Positions 33,864 to 42,603 of a DNA stretch of 46,670 nucleotides are shown here, piece by piece; position 1 is the stretch's first letter; each line of letters begins with the position of its first letter. The stretch lies in the NCBI RefSeq assembly GCF_902374955.1, contig NZ_CABKRX010000107.1, positions 1-46,670 on the forward strand, given 5' to 3'. The stretch comes from Bacillus massilioanorexius. Lineage in GTDB: Bacteria > Bacillota > Bacilli > Bacillales > DSM-1321. The notes beneath the pieces were generated by a model. That model was given only the letters and a program-made list of their open reading frames with translations. It did no database searches and was not told the origin of the DNA. Position numbers and translations under genes: made by a program.

Positions 33864-35132
33864 ATGGTATTGGTTGGACAAATAGTCATTTATATTATTA
33901 TGACATGTGCAGTCTTAGGGGCGATTGCTGCTATAAGAGATAGTGACAATGGCCTTGGAAAACAATTTATGGAGGGCTTACATGCGGTGGGGCATATTTT
34001 TGTACCTGCAGCGGGTATTATGGCTTCGATTCCATACTTATCTTGGTTTATTAATACAGTTTGTGGTCCGTTCTTTGCATCTATTGGAGCAGATCCAGCC
34101 ATCGCTGCAACGGCTATATTGGCTACCGACATGGGTGGTTATCAATTGGCCGAAGTGTTAAAAGAGTCATATGAAGGTTGGGTTATGGCGATGATGGTTG
34201 GATTTATGGCAGGTGCAACCATTGTTTTTTCTATCCCAATGGGACTTGCTATGTTAGATAAAAGAGATCATAAATATATGGCTCTTGGAGTAATGTCGGG
34301 TGTATTAACGATACCGATAGGAGCATTTATTTCGAGCTCATTAGCTGTTTTGACAAATTCAAAGATTCGTGATGTTATCTCTACTACCACAGAGTCAAAT
34401 CATGAATTTGTTATTAGTTATGTAAAAATATTATTGAATTTAACTCCTTTAGTAATCTTCGTTGTTATTATCGCCCTTGGTCTTTATTTCCTTCCGGATT
34501 TAATGATTAAGTTGTTTATGTGGTTTGGAAGAATTTTAGATGCAGGTATTAAATTGGTTTTGGTCTTTTCTATTGTAGAAATATTTACAGGTTTATTTAC
34601 GAAAATTTTTGGTAGTTGGGGCTTTCATCCAATTATGGCGGATAAAGCTGATCAGTTTCGAGCTCTCGAGACGGCTGGATACATCGGTATCATGTTAGCT
34701 GGTGCATTTCCAATGGTCTATCTCCTGCAAAAATATGCAGGTAGATCATTAACTGCTATGGGAAGTAAAATTGGTTTAAGTAAAGAAGGTAGCGCAGGAA
34801 TTTTGGCAACTGTTGCGAATATATTAGCCATGTTCAAATTAGTTCGTACCATGAGACCAAAAGACAAAGTTATTAATATTTCCTTTGGTGTATGTGCTGC
34901 ATTTTTATTGGGGGATCATTTATCTTTTACAGCAAACTTTCAACCAACTTTAATTTTGCCTATTATTGTTGGTAAGTTATCAGCCGGTATAATAGGAATT
35001 TTATTAGCGTATTGGTTAGCTGTACCTAAAGCATTGGAATTAGAAAAGAAAGATCGAGAAGCCGGAATTATTGGGAAAAATGAATATTTAGATAATAGTT
35101 CTCTTGATGAAAAAGAAGCAAAAGCAGTTTAG
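33864..35132 (+). CDS. eutH: Ethanolamine transporter
   Basis: A 422-residue integral membrane protein with about ten helices, belonging to the EutH family of ethanolamine importers. Recognisable blocks are GLGKQFMEGLHAVGHIFVPAAGIMASIPYL near the N-terminus, ADPAIAATAILATDMGGYQLA, and FGVCAAFLLGDHLSFTANFQP near the C-terminus. A strong AAGGAGG site precedes the ATG. It starts the second eut block, followed after 32 bases by eutS and then eutP, and separated by a terminator and repeat from block 1. Confidence 0.93.
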   Translation: MVLVGQIVIYIIMTCAVLGAIAAIRDSDNGLGKQFMEGLHAVGHIFVPAAGIMASIPYLSWFINTVCGPFFASIGADPAIAATAILATDMGGYQLAEVLKESYEGWVMAMMVGFMAGATIVFSIPMGLAMLDKRDHKYMALGVMSGVLTIPIGAFISSSLAVLTNSKIRDVISTTTESNHEFVISYVKILLNLTPLVIFVVIIALGLYFLPDLMIKLFMWFGRILDAGIKLVLVFSIVEIFTGLFTKIFGSWGFHPIMADKADQFRALETAGYIGIMLAGAFPMVYLLQKYAGRSLTAMGSKIGLSKEGSAGILATVANILAMFKLVRTMRPKDKVINISFGVCAAFLLGDHLSFTANFQPTLILPIIVGKLSAGIIGILLAYWLAVPKALELEKKDREAGIIGKNEYLDNSSLDEKEAKAV

Positions 35133-35164
35133 TGAATCATGCTTGCTTAGAAAGGATTAGTAAA

Positions 35165-35503
35165 ATGGAAGAAAAGAAACGATTTATTCAAGAATTTGTT
35201 CCAGGTAAACAGGTTACTCTTAGTCATTTAATTGCTAATCCAGATCAAGATATGTTTGAGAAATTAGGGATTGAAGAGGCTGGATCACTAGGTATTTTAA
35301 CTTTGACACCAAGTGAAACGGTTATTATTGCAGGTGATTTAGCAACAAAAGCAGCGAATGTTCGATTAGGGTTTTTAGATCGATTTACAGGAAGTCTTGT
35401 TATTGTAGGAAGTGTGTCTGAAGTAGAAATGTCCATGGAAGAGATTAATCGATTTCTATCAGAAACATTGGGATATACACCTGCAAAAATTACAAAGTCT
35501 TAA
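35165..35503 (+). CDS. eutS: Bacterial microcompartment shell protein EutS
   Basis: A 112-residue BMC-domain hexamer-forming shell protein of the circularly permuted EutS/PduU type: EFVPGKQVTLSHLIANPDQ at the N-terminus, then GILTLTPSETVIIAGDLATK and LDRFTGSLVIVGSVSEVE. The permuted fold and N-terminal extension distinguish it from EutM. The ATG at 35165 follows AAAGGA and gives the normal length. A longer open frame from 35132 would overlap the end of eutH and add residues with no family similarity. Confidence 0.92.
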   Translation: MEEKKRFIQEFVPGKQVTLSHLIANPDQDMFEKLGIEEAGSLGILTLTPSETVIIAGDLATKAANVRLGFLDRFTGSLVIVGSVSEVEMSMEEINRFLSETLGYTPAKITKS

Positions 35504-35515
35504 TGAAGGGATTGT

Positions 35516-36016
35516 ATGTCAATCAAACATAAAGCAATGCTAATTGGAGCAATTGGTGCTGGTAAATCAACATTGACACATGCTCTTTTAGAAAATAATG
35601 TGAAGGCGGTTAAAACACAATCTCTGGTCTATTATGATTGGATTGTTGACACTCCTGGAGAATATACGGAAAATCCATTGTTCTATAAAAATATTATGGC
35701 TACTTCACTAGAGGTAACTCACGTTTTGTTTTTACAAGATGCTACAAAGAACAAACTCATTTTCCCCCCAGGTTTTAGTAGTGGAATAAATAAGCTCGCC
35801 ATTGGCGTTGTTACTAAATGTGACCATAAGGATGCAAATATAGAGTTAGCCATTTCGAATTTGAAAAAAGTGATGATAAAAGGACCTATTGTCATGACAT
35901 CTGCTATAACCGGAGAAGGACTTCGTGAAATACGTAATCTCGTTAAAAGTGAATCTATTCAAGAAATGAGAAAAATTTGTAAACAACAACCGTCTAATGT
36001 GGTACTATTTATATAA
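35516..36016 (+). CDS. eutP: EutP, GTPase-like ethanolamine utilisation protein
   Basis: A 166-residue P-loop protein: GAIGAGKSTLTHAL (Walker A), VDTPGEY (switch II-like) and TKCD (base specificity). This is the EutP/PduV family, small Ras-like GTPases; an acetate kinase activity has been reported for Salmonella EutP. It is tightly linked to eutS (12 bases) and is the last gene before a terminator. EutP in other species associates with the shell, so a role at the compartment is likely but inferred. Confidence 0.9.
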   Translation: MSIKHKAMLIGAIGAGKSTLTHALLENNVKAVKTQSLVYYDWIVDTPGEYTENPLFYKNIMATSLEVTHVLFLQDATKNKLIFPPGFSSGINKLAIGVVTKCDHKDANIELAISNLKKVMIKGPIVMTSAITGEGLREIRNLVKSESIQEMRKICKQQPSNVVLFI

Positions 36017-36126
36017 GGGACAATGATTTTAGGTAGGGAATTTTTTATTGTGAATAACTGATTCAATTAAATCCTTACTAGTATTTGAGAGTGAAAGTCT
36101 GATAGATACATTAAAATATTTTTGGC

Positions 36127-36181
36127 AAAGGTGCCTTATACAACAATCAAAAATCGATTGTTAGTATGAGGTGCCTTTTTT
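36127..36181 (+). terminator. Terminator after eutP, wobble-paired
   Basis: The left arm AAGGTGCCTTATAC and the right arm GTATGAGGTGCCTT pair as RNA along their whole length only if G-U pairs are allowed, because GGTGCC appears as a direct repeat. An inner stem AACAATC/GATTGTT adds stability, and a T6 run follows. It should therefore work on the plus strand only. Confidence 0.8.
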
Positions 36182-36237
36182 ACTTTATGAAGAAATGATA
36201 AGTGAGAATATCGTAAAGAGAAACTTGTATGCACATA

Positions 36238-36303
36238 GTAAAAGGCAATCCATCAAGAAACTAGAAGACTGTCTATAAAGTCAATGGATTTTACCGTTTT
36301 TTT
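36238..36303 (+). terminator. Leader terminator just before eutA (candidate EutV-controlled attenuator)
   Basis: GTAAAAGGCAATCCAT and ATGGATTTTAC pair (a GGC bulge in the left arm) and are followed by CG and seven T. The T run ends 8 bases before the eutA ribosome site, so it would stop transcripts before they enter the operon. It is a second, separate terminator after the one that closes eutP. In Enterococcus and Listeria such leader terminators are relieved by EutV. I could not pick out the paired ANTAR hexaloop hairpins with confidence. Confidence 0.7.
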
Positions 36304-36324
36304 CTTATTAAGGAGAGAAAAAAG

Positions 36325-37761
36325 ATGAAACAGTATACACCACTAAAAGAGCAAATTATCAGTGCAGGTATTGATATAGGAACTAGCACAACAAAGCTTG
36401 TTATTAGTCGATTTTCGCTTATGAATACGGCAGGTGGTACTCATACACCACGTATTGAAATCGTTGATAAACAAGTACTGTACCGCAGTCCTATTTTTAG
36501 AACACCTTTATTATCTCTGACAGAGATTGATGTATCTCAAGTGGAAAAATTGGTTGAATCAGAATATCGAATGGCTGGAATTACAAGAGAAGAAGTTAAA
36601 ACAGGTGCTGTTATTATTACTGGAGAAACAGCGACTAAACGAAATGCTTCTGAGATGATTCATTCTATTTCCAAACACAGCGGAGAATTTCTCGTAGCAA
36701 CGGCTGGTCCTGATTTAGAATGTATTATTGCAGCAAAGGGTTCCGGAGCTTTTCGATACTCAAAGAAATATAGAAAAGTCATCGCCAATATAGATATTGG
36801 TGGAGGAACAGCGAATATAGCTGTGTATAAGGCAGGAGTATTATGTGGCACTTGTACATTACACATAGGTGGTAGGTTAATTGAATTTGCAAATGGCAAG
36901 ATTCAACATATTTCGGATCCCATTAAACAATTAATCCGTCAAGAAGGTTTGACGGTGAAAGAAGCCGATACATATTCTGAACGAACTATTAAAAAGCTAA
37001 CCGATTTCATGGCAAATACAATTGCTAGTGTACTAGCTAAAACACATGGTAGTAAAGAAAAAGATCTAATCTTGGGGCATGCACCTAACTGGAATGAAGA
37101 TGTGGATGTCATCATGTTTTCAGGTGGGGTAAGTGAATGTATTTATCAATTTGAACAAACCACTAACACCTATGAAGATATCGGTGTAACGCTAGCTCAA
37201 TCTCTAAAGGAAAATGATTCTCTTAAGAAATGGCAGTGGATTATGCCAGATGAAACTGTTCGAGCAACTGTGCTAGGAGCTGGTACTCAGACTACTGAAA
37301 TTAGTGGCAGTACGATTGAAGTCGATGATAATGAACTTCCTATGCGAAATTTACCTATATTTCAAGTTGATTTTCAGCTTAATTTTGAAATGGGTGTAAA
37401 GAATTTGTCTATGGCTGTTCAGGAAGCAATGGATATTTATGATTCCTTAAGAGAAGGTGAAAATTTTGGTTTGTATTTAACAAATATACCTTATTTAAGT
37501 TTTCGTAATATACAGTTTTTGGGAGAGATGATCATTCAACTGATGAAGCTAAGAGTTACGAATAACCAACCAATAGTTATTGTCGTTGAAAGTGATTATG
37601 CAAAGGCATTAGGTCAGACACTTAAGACAATTGCTCCTGGTCAAAGTATTATTTGTATTGATCAAATAAAAGTGGAAAATGGAGACTATCTAGATATTGG
37701 CCAAATACTACAAACGAATGTAGTACCAGTGGTGGTTAAAACACTAACTTTTAATCATTAG
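36325..37761 (+). CDS. eutA: EutA, ethanolamine ammonia-lyase reactivating factor
   Basis: A 478-residue ATPase of the actin/Hsp70-like fold that releases damaged cobalamin from EutBC. The phosphate-binding blocks are AGIDIGTSTTKLVISRF near the N-terminus and ANIDIGGGTANIAVYKAG (about residues 155-172). Further family motifs are GETATKRNASEMIH and VIMFSGGVSECIY. A strong AAGGAG site precedes the ATG. It heads the third eut block and is followed after 18 bases by the second eutB. Confidence 0.93.
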   Translation: MKQYTPLKEQIISAGIDIGTSTTKLVISRFSLMNTAGGTHTPRIEIVDKQVLYRSPIFRTPLLSLTEIDVSQVEKLVESEYRMAGITREEVKTGAVIITGETATKRNASEMIHSISKHSGEFLVATAGPDLECIIAAKGSGAFRYSKKYRKVIANIDIGGGTANIAVYKAGVLCGTCTLHIGGRLIEFANGKIQHISDPIKQLIRQEGLTVKEADTYSERTIKKLTDFMANTIASVLAKTHGSKEKDLILGHAPNWNEDVDVIMFSGGVSECIYQFEQTTNTYEDIGVTLAQSLKENDSLKKWQWIMPDETVRATVLGAGTQTTEISGSTIEVDDNELPMRNLPIFQVDFQLNFEMGVKNLSMAVQEAMDIYDSLREGENFGLYLTNIPYLSFRNIQFLGEMIIQLMKLRVTNNQPIVIVVESDYAKALGQTLKTIAPGQSIICIDQIKVENGDYLDIGQILQTNVVPVVVKTLTFNH

Positions 37762-37779
37762 GAAAGGAGGAAGCATTTT

Positions 37780-39144
37780 ATGAAATTACGTACAAATTAT
37801 TTAGGAACAATTTATCAGTTTACTTCCTTAAAAGATTTAATGGCAAAGGCAAATGAGGAGAAGTCTGGCGATCGTCTTGCTGGGATTGCAGCAGAAACTG
37901 TGCAAGAACGTATTGCTGCAAAAGAAGTGTTAAGTGAATTAACTCTTGCTGATATTCGTGAAAATCCTCTACTTCCTCCAGATGAAGATGAGGTTTCACA
38001 TATTATTGAAAAACAATTAAATCTACCTATCTATCAGAAAATAAAAAACTGGTCAGTTGCTGAACTTAGAGAATACATATTGGCAGATGATACAACTGGT
38101 GAAGATTTGAAAAGATTAGGACGTGGTTTAACAAGTGAAATGATTGCAGCTACTGCAAAGATTATGAGTAACTTAGATTTGGTTCATGCGGCTAATAAAA
38201 TTGAAATTCTATCTAAATGTAATATTACGATTGGACAAAAAGGGGTACTTGCTTCAAGACTGCAGCCCAATCATCCAACCGATAGTGTGGAAGGAATGAT
38301 CGCCTCAGTAAAGGAGGGGCTATCTTATGGAGTTGGAGATGCGGTTATCGGTATAAATCCAGTAGATGATTCGGTAGAAAGTGTCAAACGGTTATTATTT
38401 GCTACTTCTGAATTTATTGAGGAATGGAGAGTACCTACTCAAAACTGTGTGTTAGCACATGTTACAGCACAAATGAAAGCAATTGAAAAAGGTGCACCAG
38501 CCGATATGATTTTTCAAAGTATAGCTGGTACAGAAGCAGCACATCGATCATTTGGAATTACAGCGAGCATGTTAGCAGAAGCAATTGATATGGTACGTAA
38601 TCTTGGAACGGGAACTGGACCACAGAGAATGTATTTTGAAACTGGGCAAGGATCTGAGCTATCAGCAGAAGCTCATTATGGAATCGATCAAATGACGCTA
38701 GAGTCAAGAAACTATGGATTTGCAAAGTACTTTGATCCTTTTATTGTGAATACAGTAGTTGGTTTTATTGGTCCAGAGTATTTATATAACAATAAACAGG
38801 TGATAAGAGCTGGGCTAGAAGATCACTTTATGGGAAAAATGCATGCAATCCCTATGGGGGTGGATATTTGTTATACGAATCATATTAAAGCTGACCAAAA
38901 TGATATTGAGGATTTAAGTGTCTTATTATCAGCAGCAGGTGTGAATTTTGTTATTGCTGCTCCGATGGGTGATGACTGTATGTTGAACTATCAATCTCTT
39001 AGTTACCATGATGTGGCGACTCTCAGACAAACATTAAACAGAAAAGCTGCACCTGAATTCGCTAATTGGCTAGAGAAGATGGGCATCTTTGAAAATGGCA
39101 AGCTTAGTAAAATTGCTGGTGATCCTACCATTTTTACAAGATAG
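37780..39144 (+). CDS. eutB: Ethanolamine ammonia-lyase large subunit, second copy
   Basis: A 454-residue EutB with the standard family sequence at the active site: RLQPNHPTD, GINPVDD, FETGQGSE and MGDDCML. It is collinear with the first copy and clearly paralogous, but many positions differ (for example ENPLLPPDEDEVSHI against ENPVIPYESDEVTRV), so this is not a recent duplication. This copy is embedded in the shell operon and follows eutA, so it is probably the one packed in the microcompartment. The ATG has a GAAAGGAGGAAG site. Confidence 0.95.
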   Translation: MKLRTNYLGTIYQFTSLKDLMAKANEEKSGDRLAGIAAETVQERIAAKEVLSELTLADIRENPLLPPDEDEVSHIIEKQLNLPIYQKIKNWSVAELREYILADDTTGEDLKRLGRGLTSEMIAATAKIMSNLDLVHAANKIEILSKCNITIGQKGVLASRLQPNHPTDSVEGMIASVKEGLSYGVGDAVIGINPVDDSVESVKRLLFATSEFIEEWRVPTQNCVLAHVTAQMKAIEKGAPADMIFQSIAGTEAAHRSFGITASMLAEAIDMVRNLGTGTGPQRMYFETGQGSELSAEAHYGIDQMTLESRNYGFAKYFDPFIVNTVVGFIGPEYLYNNKQVIRAGLEDHFMGKMHAIPMGVDICYTNHIKADQNDIEDLSVLLSAAGVNFVIAAPMGDDCMLNYQSLSYHDVATLRQTLNRKAAPEFANWLEKMGIFENGKLSKIAGDPTIFTR

Positions 39145-39155
39145 GAGGCGTTGAG

Positions 39156-40049
39156 ATGAATCCAAAATTAGTTGAGCAAGTGACGAAATTGGTAGTTGAA
39201 CAATTACAACAAGATGTTATCGAAGAAAAAACTTTGAAAAAAGTAGAAGAAGAAAAGGTTATTTTTCGAAAGCATAATCGAGATGTGAAAATGGACAAAT
39301 CTTATCAAGAAAAACAGTATGTTGAAACATCAGATGTGAAAATACCCGAAGAATTAGAACGGTTAAAAGGTACTACTCCAGCAAGAATTGGTGTTGGAAG
39401 AGCTGGAGTAAGACCGAAAACAAATACGTGGTTAAAGTTTCGGTTTGATCATGCTGCAGCAGTTGATGCCGTTTATGGAGATGTGGATGAAAATTTATTA
39501 AAAAGATTAGATCTTTTTACGGTGAATACAAAAGTAACCGATCAAGAAATTTATATAAGTCGCCCTGATTATGGTCGAAGATTATCGGAAGATGCCAAGA
39601 AAATTATCCAACAAAAATGCGATAAAAACTCAGTTGTTCAAATTATTGCATCAAATGGATTAAGCTCTAAAGCGATTGAGGAAAACTTAGAGGATGTTTA
39701 TTTATCGCTTCAACAATCATTAAAAAGCCATAGTTTACAAGTGGGGACACCTTTTTATATTGAAAAGGGACGAGTCGCAGTGATGGATGATGTAGGTGAA
39801 TTATTACAGCCTGATGTCGTTGTTTTATTAATAGGAGAAAGACCTGGGTTAGTAAGTGCAGAGTCACTAAGTGCGTATTTATGCTATCAACCAAGAATCG
39901 GTACGATTGAGGCTGATCGAATGGTTATATCAAATATTCATAAAGGAGGTATTCCTCCTGTTGAGGCGGGAGCTTTTCTTGGTTCTGTAATTCTGAAGAT
40001 TCTGAAGTATAAAGCAAGCGGTGTAAATCTTGTTGCAAAAGAAGGTTAA
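39156..40049 (+). CDS. eutC: Ethanolamine ammonia-lyase small subunit, second copy
   Basis: A 297-residue EutC. The N-terminal helix MNPKLVEQVTKLVVEQLQQD is a typical amphipathic encapsulation peptide, followed by a charged linker (about 20-70). The catalytic body has ARIGVGRAGVRPKTNTWLKF, DHAAAVDAVY, ASNGLSSKAIEENLEDVY, LIGERPGLVSAESLSAYL and ISNIHKGGIPPVEAGAFL. It is complete and longer than the first copy at the N-terminus. Eleven bases separate it from eutB2, and eutL begins 13 bases beyond its stop. Confidence 0.95.
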   Translation: MNPKLVEQVTKLVVEQLQQDVIEEKTLKKVEEEKVIFRKHNRDVKMDKSYQEKQYVETSDVKIPEELERLKGTTPARIGVGRAGVRPKTNTWLKFRFDHAAAVDAVYGDVDENLLKRLDLFTVNTKVTDQEIYISRPDYGRRLSEDAKKIIQQKCDKNSVVQIIASNGLSSKAIEENLEDVYLSLQQSLKSHSLQVGTPFYIEKGRVAVMDDVGELLQPDVVVLLIGERPGLVSAESLSAYLCYQPRIGTIEADRMVISNIHKGGIPPVEAGAFLGSVILKILKYKASGVNLVAKEG

Positions 40050-40062
40050 AGGGGTGATCTAC

Positions 40063-40713
40063 GTGCTGAATAAAATAACGGCTGACATATTAGCAATGAG
40101 AGTTATATCTAATGTTGATCGATCTTTAGCAGAACAATTTCAATTAAAGGAATACCAGAAGAGTTTAGGGATTTTTACTTCGAGTATTGACGATGTTGGT
40201 TATACAGCCTTAGATGAAGCGACAAAGCAGGCCGATGTTGAAGTAGTTTATGCCCGTTCTTTTTATGCAGGAGCAGCACATGCATCTGGCCCTTTATCGG
40301 GAGAAATGATTGGTATTATTGCTGGTCCAAATCCTGACGAAGTAAAGAGTGGTTTAGATTCAATTGTATTAACTATTGAAAAGGACGCCTATTTTGAAGC
40401 TATAAATGAAGAGGCTAGTCATGCTATCTATGCCCATATTGTAGCAAGAACAGGTTCCTATTTATCAAAGGAGGCCGGCATTCCTCAAGGAGAGCCTCTA
40501 GCGTATTTAATTGCTCCACCACTTGAAGCTGTTTACGGACTGGATGCAGCTTTAAAAGCAGCAGATGTATCTTTGGTGAGATTTTTTGGTCCACCTTCTG
40601 AAACGAACTTTGGTGGTGGATTGCTGACTGGTACACAATCAGCATGTCAAGCAGCAACGGAAGTTTTTCGTGAGGTAATTATGGAAATAGCTCGAAATCC
40701 ACGGAGAGTATAA
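40063..40713 (+). CDS. eutL: Bacterial microcompartment shell protein EutL
   Basis: A 216-residue tandem-BMC-domain protein that forms pseudohexameric trimers with a gated central pore. Recognisable blocks are ADILAMRVISNVDRSLAEQF, SIDDVGYTALDEATKQADVEV, FYAGAAHASGPLSGEMIGII and RFFGPPSETNFGGGLLTG. The GTG at 40063 sits behind AAAGGGGTGAT and gives the usual length. A frame from TTG 40030 would overlap the end of eutC2 without need. Confidence 0.93.
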   Translation: MLNKITADILAMRVISNVDRSLAEQFQLKEYQKSLGIFTSSIDDVGYTALDEATKQADVEVVYARSFYAGAAHASGPLSGEMIGIIAGPNPDEVKSGLDSIVLTIEKDAYFEAINEEASHAIYAHIVARTGSYLSKEAGIPQGEPLAYLIAPPLEAVYGLDAALKAADVSLVRFFGPPSETNFGGGLLTGTQSACQAATEVFREVIMEIARNPRRV

Positions 40714-40732
40714 GGAAAGGAGAGTGTTAAAC

Positions 40733-42265
40733 GTGGAATATGATTTAGATCTTCAATCCCTTCAAGAAATGCGAAATGCTGTTAAACAAGCAAAAAAGGC
40801 ACAAGTAAGCTATGCCAAGTTTTCACAAAAACAAGTGGATGCTGTAGTTGAAAGTGTTGCAAATGCGGCTTTTTTACATTCTTTGGAACTAGCTAAACTA
40901 GCTGTAGTTGAAACGAGAATGGGTGTAGTAGAACATAAGAAAATGAAAAATGAAGTGGCTTCTCAAGCTGTTTATGAATCTATCAAAAATGAAAAAACAG
41001 TTGGAATTATACAAGAGGACAAAACTCAAAAGCTAATCGAAATTGCAGATCCATTTGGGGTTGTGGCAGGTATTATTCCGACTACTAATCCAACATCAAC
41101 GGCGATTTTTAAAGCTCTCATAGCTTTAAAAACAAGAAATGCTCTTGTGATAAGTCCACATCCACGTGCTGTGAAATGTACTGTTGCGGCCTTGAAGATT
41201 TGTGTCGAAGCAGCTGAAGCAGCTGGAGCACCTGAAGGAATCATTGGCTGGATAACTATTCCATCAATGATAGCAACAGAACAGTTAATGAAGCATAAAG
41301 ATGTTGATTTAATTTTAGCAACAGGTGGAAAGGGGTTAGTTAGAGCGGCATATAGCTCTGGAAAGCCAGCGTACGGTGTTGGACCAGGAAATGTACCTGT
41401 TTATATTGAAAAAACAGCAAATGTAGAAGTAGCGGTTAAAAAGATTGTAGATAGTAAAACGTTTGATAACGGAACTATATGTGCAACGGAACAAGCTATT
41501 GTTACCGATAAAAATATTCAACAGATTGTTATAAGAGAATTAAAAAAGAATGGTGCTTACATTGTTAATCAAGAAGAAAAGAAATTACTCGAACAAGTAA
41601 TATCACCTACTCCAGGATTGTTAAACCCTGATATTGTAGGGCAAAGCGCTATCCAAATAGCGGAGCTTGCAGGATTTCATGTTCCACATACAACTAGATT
41701 ACTAGTTGCTGAAGAAGAGAAGATTGGTAAACAGGTACCTTTATCAATTGAAAAACTGTCGCCAATTTTTGCTCTATATACAGTAAATAGCTATGAAGAA
41801 GCGAAAAGTTATTGTTTAAGTTTATTGGATTTAGGTGGAAGAGGACATAGTTTAGCGTTACATACGAATGATGATCGGATAGCAAGAGATATGGCTATTG
41901 AATTGCCTGTATCTAGGATTATGGTAAACACATTATCATCGATAGGGGCAGTTGGTGCTACAACAGCTTTGAAACCATCATTTACTCTTGGCTGTGGTTC
42001 ATTTGGTGGAAATATTACATCAGATAACGTGAGTGCCAAACATCTTCTCAATATAAAAAGACTGGCATATGGAGTGAAAGAAGTTGAATTGCATCATCAT
42101 TCACAAATTCATGAAGATAATTCTCTTGAAACAGAGTCGACAAACGGTGTTGATGCGATTGTTGGCAAGGTATTAAATGAATTGAATTGTAATGAAGAAT
42201 TAGATCTAAGTGTTGTTAGAGATTTAGTGAAACAAATTTTAGATAAATATCAAACAAATTATTAG
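40733..42265 (+). CDS. eutE: CoA-acylating acetaldehyde dehydrogenase
   Basis: A 510-residue EutE/PduP-type aldehyde dehydrogenase converting acetaldehyde, CoA and NAD to acetyl-CoA and NADH. NAD/CoA-binding blocks are IIPTTNPTSTAIFKALIALK and ILATGGKGLVRAAYSSGKPA. The catalytic cysteine is about residue 250 in NGTICATEQ. The C-terminus ends, after a polar linker, in DLSVVRDLVKQILDKYQ, an amphipathic helix of the encapsulation type, whereas Salmonella EutE carries its signal at the N-terminus. The GTG at 40733 follows AAAGGAGAG. Confidence 0.93.
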   Translation: MEYDLDLQSLQEMRNAVKQAKKAQVSYAKFSQKQVDAVVESVANAAFLHSLELAKLAVVETRMGVVEHKKMKNEVASQAVYESIKNEKTVGIIQEDKTQKLIEIADPFGVVAGIIPTTNPTSTAIFKALIALKTRNALVISPHPRAVKCTVAALKICVEAAEAAGAPEGIIGWITIPSMIATEQLMKHKDVDLILATGGKGLVRAAYSSGKPAYGVGPGNVPVYIEKTANVEVAVKKIVDSKTFDNGTICATEQAIVTDKNIQQIVIRELKKNGAYIVNQEEKKLLEQVISPTPGLLNPDIVGQSAIQIAELAGFHVPHTTRLLVAEEEKIGKQVPLSIEKLSPIFALYTVNSYEEAKSYCLSLLDLGGRGHSLALHTNDDRIARDMAIELPVSRIMVNTLSSIGAVGATTALKPSFTLGCGSFGGNITSDNVSAKHLLNIKRLAYGVKEVELHHHSQIHEDNSLETESTNGVDAIVGKVLNELNCNEELDLSVVRDLVKQILDKYQTNY

Positions 42266-42277
42266 GAGGAATGAAAG

Positions 42278-42571
42278 ATGAGTAGAGAATTAACGGCTTT
42301 AGGAATGATTGAAACAAAAGGGTTAGTAGCTTCTATTGAGGCGGCGGATGCAATGGTAAAAGCGGCGAATGTACATTTGGTTGGTAAGGTACATGTCGGA
42401 GGAGGAATTGTAACGGTATTAGTTCGTGGCGATGTTGGTGCTGTTAAAGCGGCAACCGATGCAGGTGGAGCAGCTGCTGAACGAGTTGGAGAGCTTATTT
42501 CAGTTCACGTGATTCCTCGTCCGCATAATGAGTTGGAAAGTATTCTGCCAAAGTTTGATTTAGAGCAATAA
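42278..42571 (+). CDS. eutM: Bacterial microcompartment shell protein EutM (BMC-H)
   Basis: A 97-residue single-BMC-domain hexameric shell protein: ALGMIETKGLVASIEAADAM, VKAANVHLVGKVHVGGGIVT, VLVRGDVGAVKAATDAGG and ERVGELISVHVIPRPH. Length and sequence are textbook EutM/PduA. A GGAGGAAT site precedes the ATG. It is likely the major facet protein of the shell. A second, tailed BMC-H gene is at 44144. Confidence 0.95.
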   Translation: MSRELTALGMIETKGLVASIEAADAMVKAANVHLVGKVHVGGGIVTVLVRGDVGAVKAATDAGGAAAERVGELISVHVIPRPHNELESILPKFDLEQ

Positions 42572-42603
42572 TGATAGAGCAAATCTAGTTAGGGGCAATA
42601 AGT

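Noticed and set aside
28600..36325. Adenosylcobalamin riboswitch in the eut leaders
   Set aside because: I looked for the conserved GCCACTG-type core and B12-box in the three gaps before eut blocks and found none. A covariance search would be decisive.
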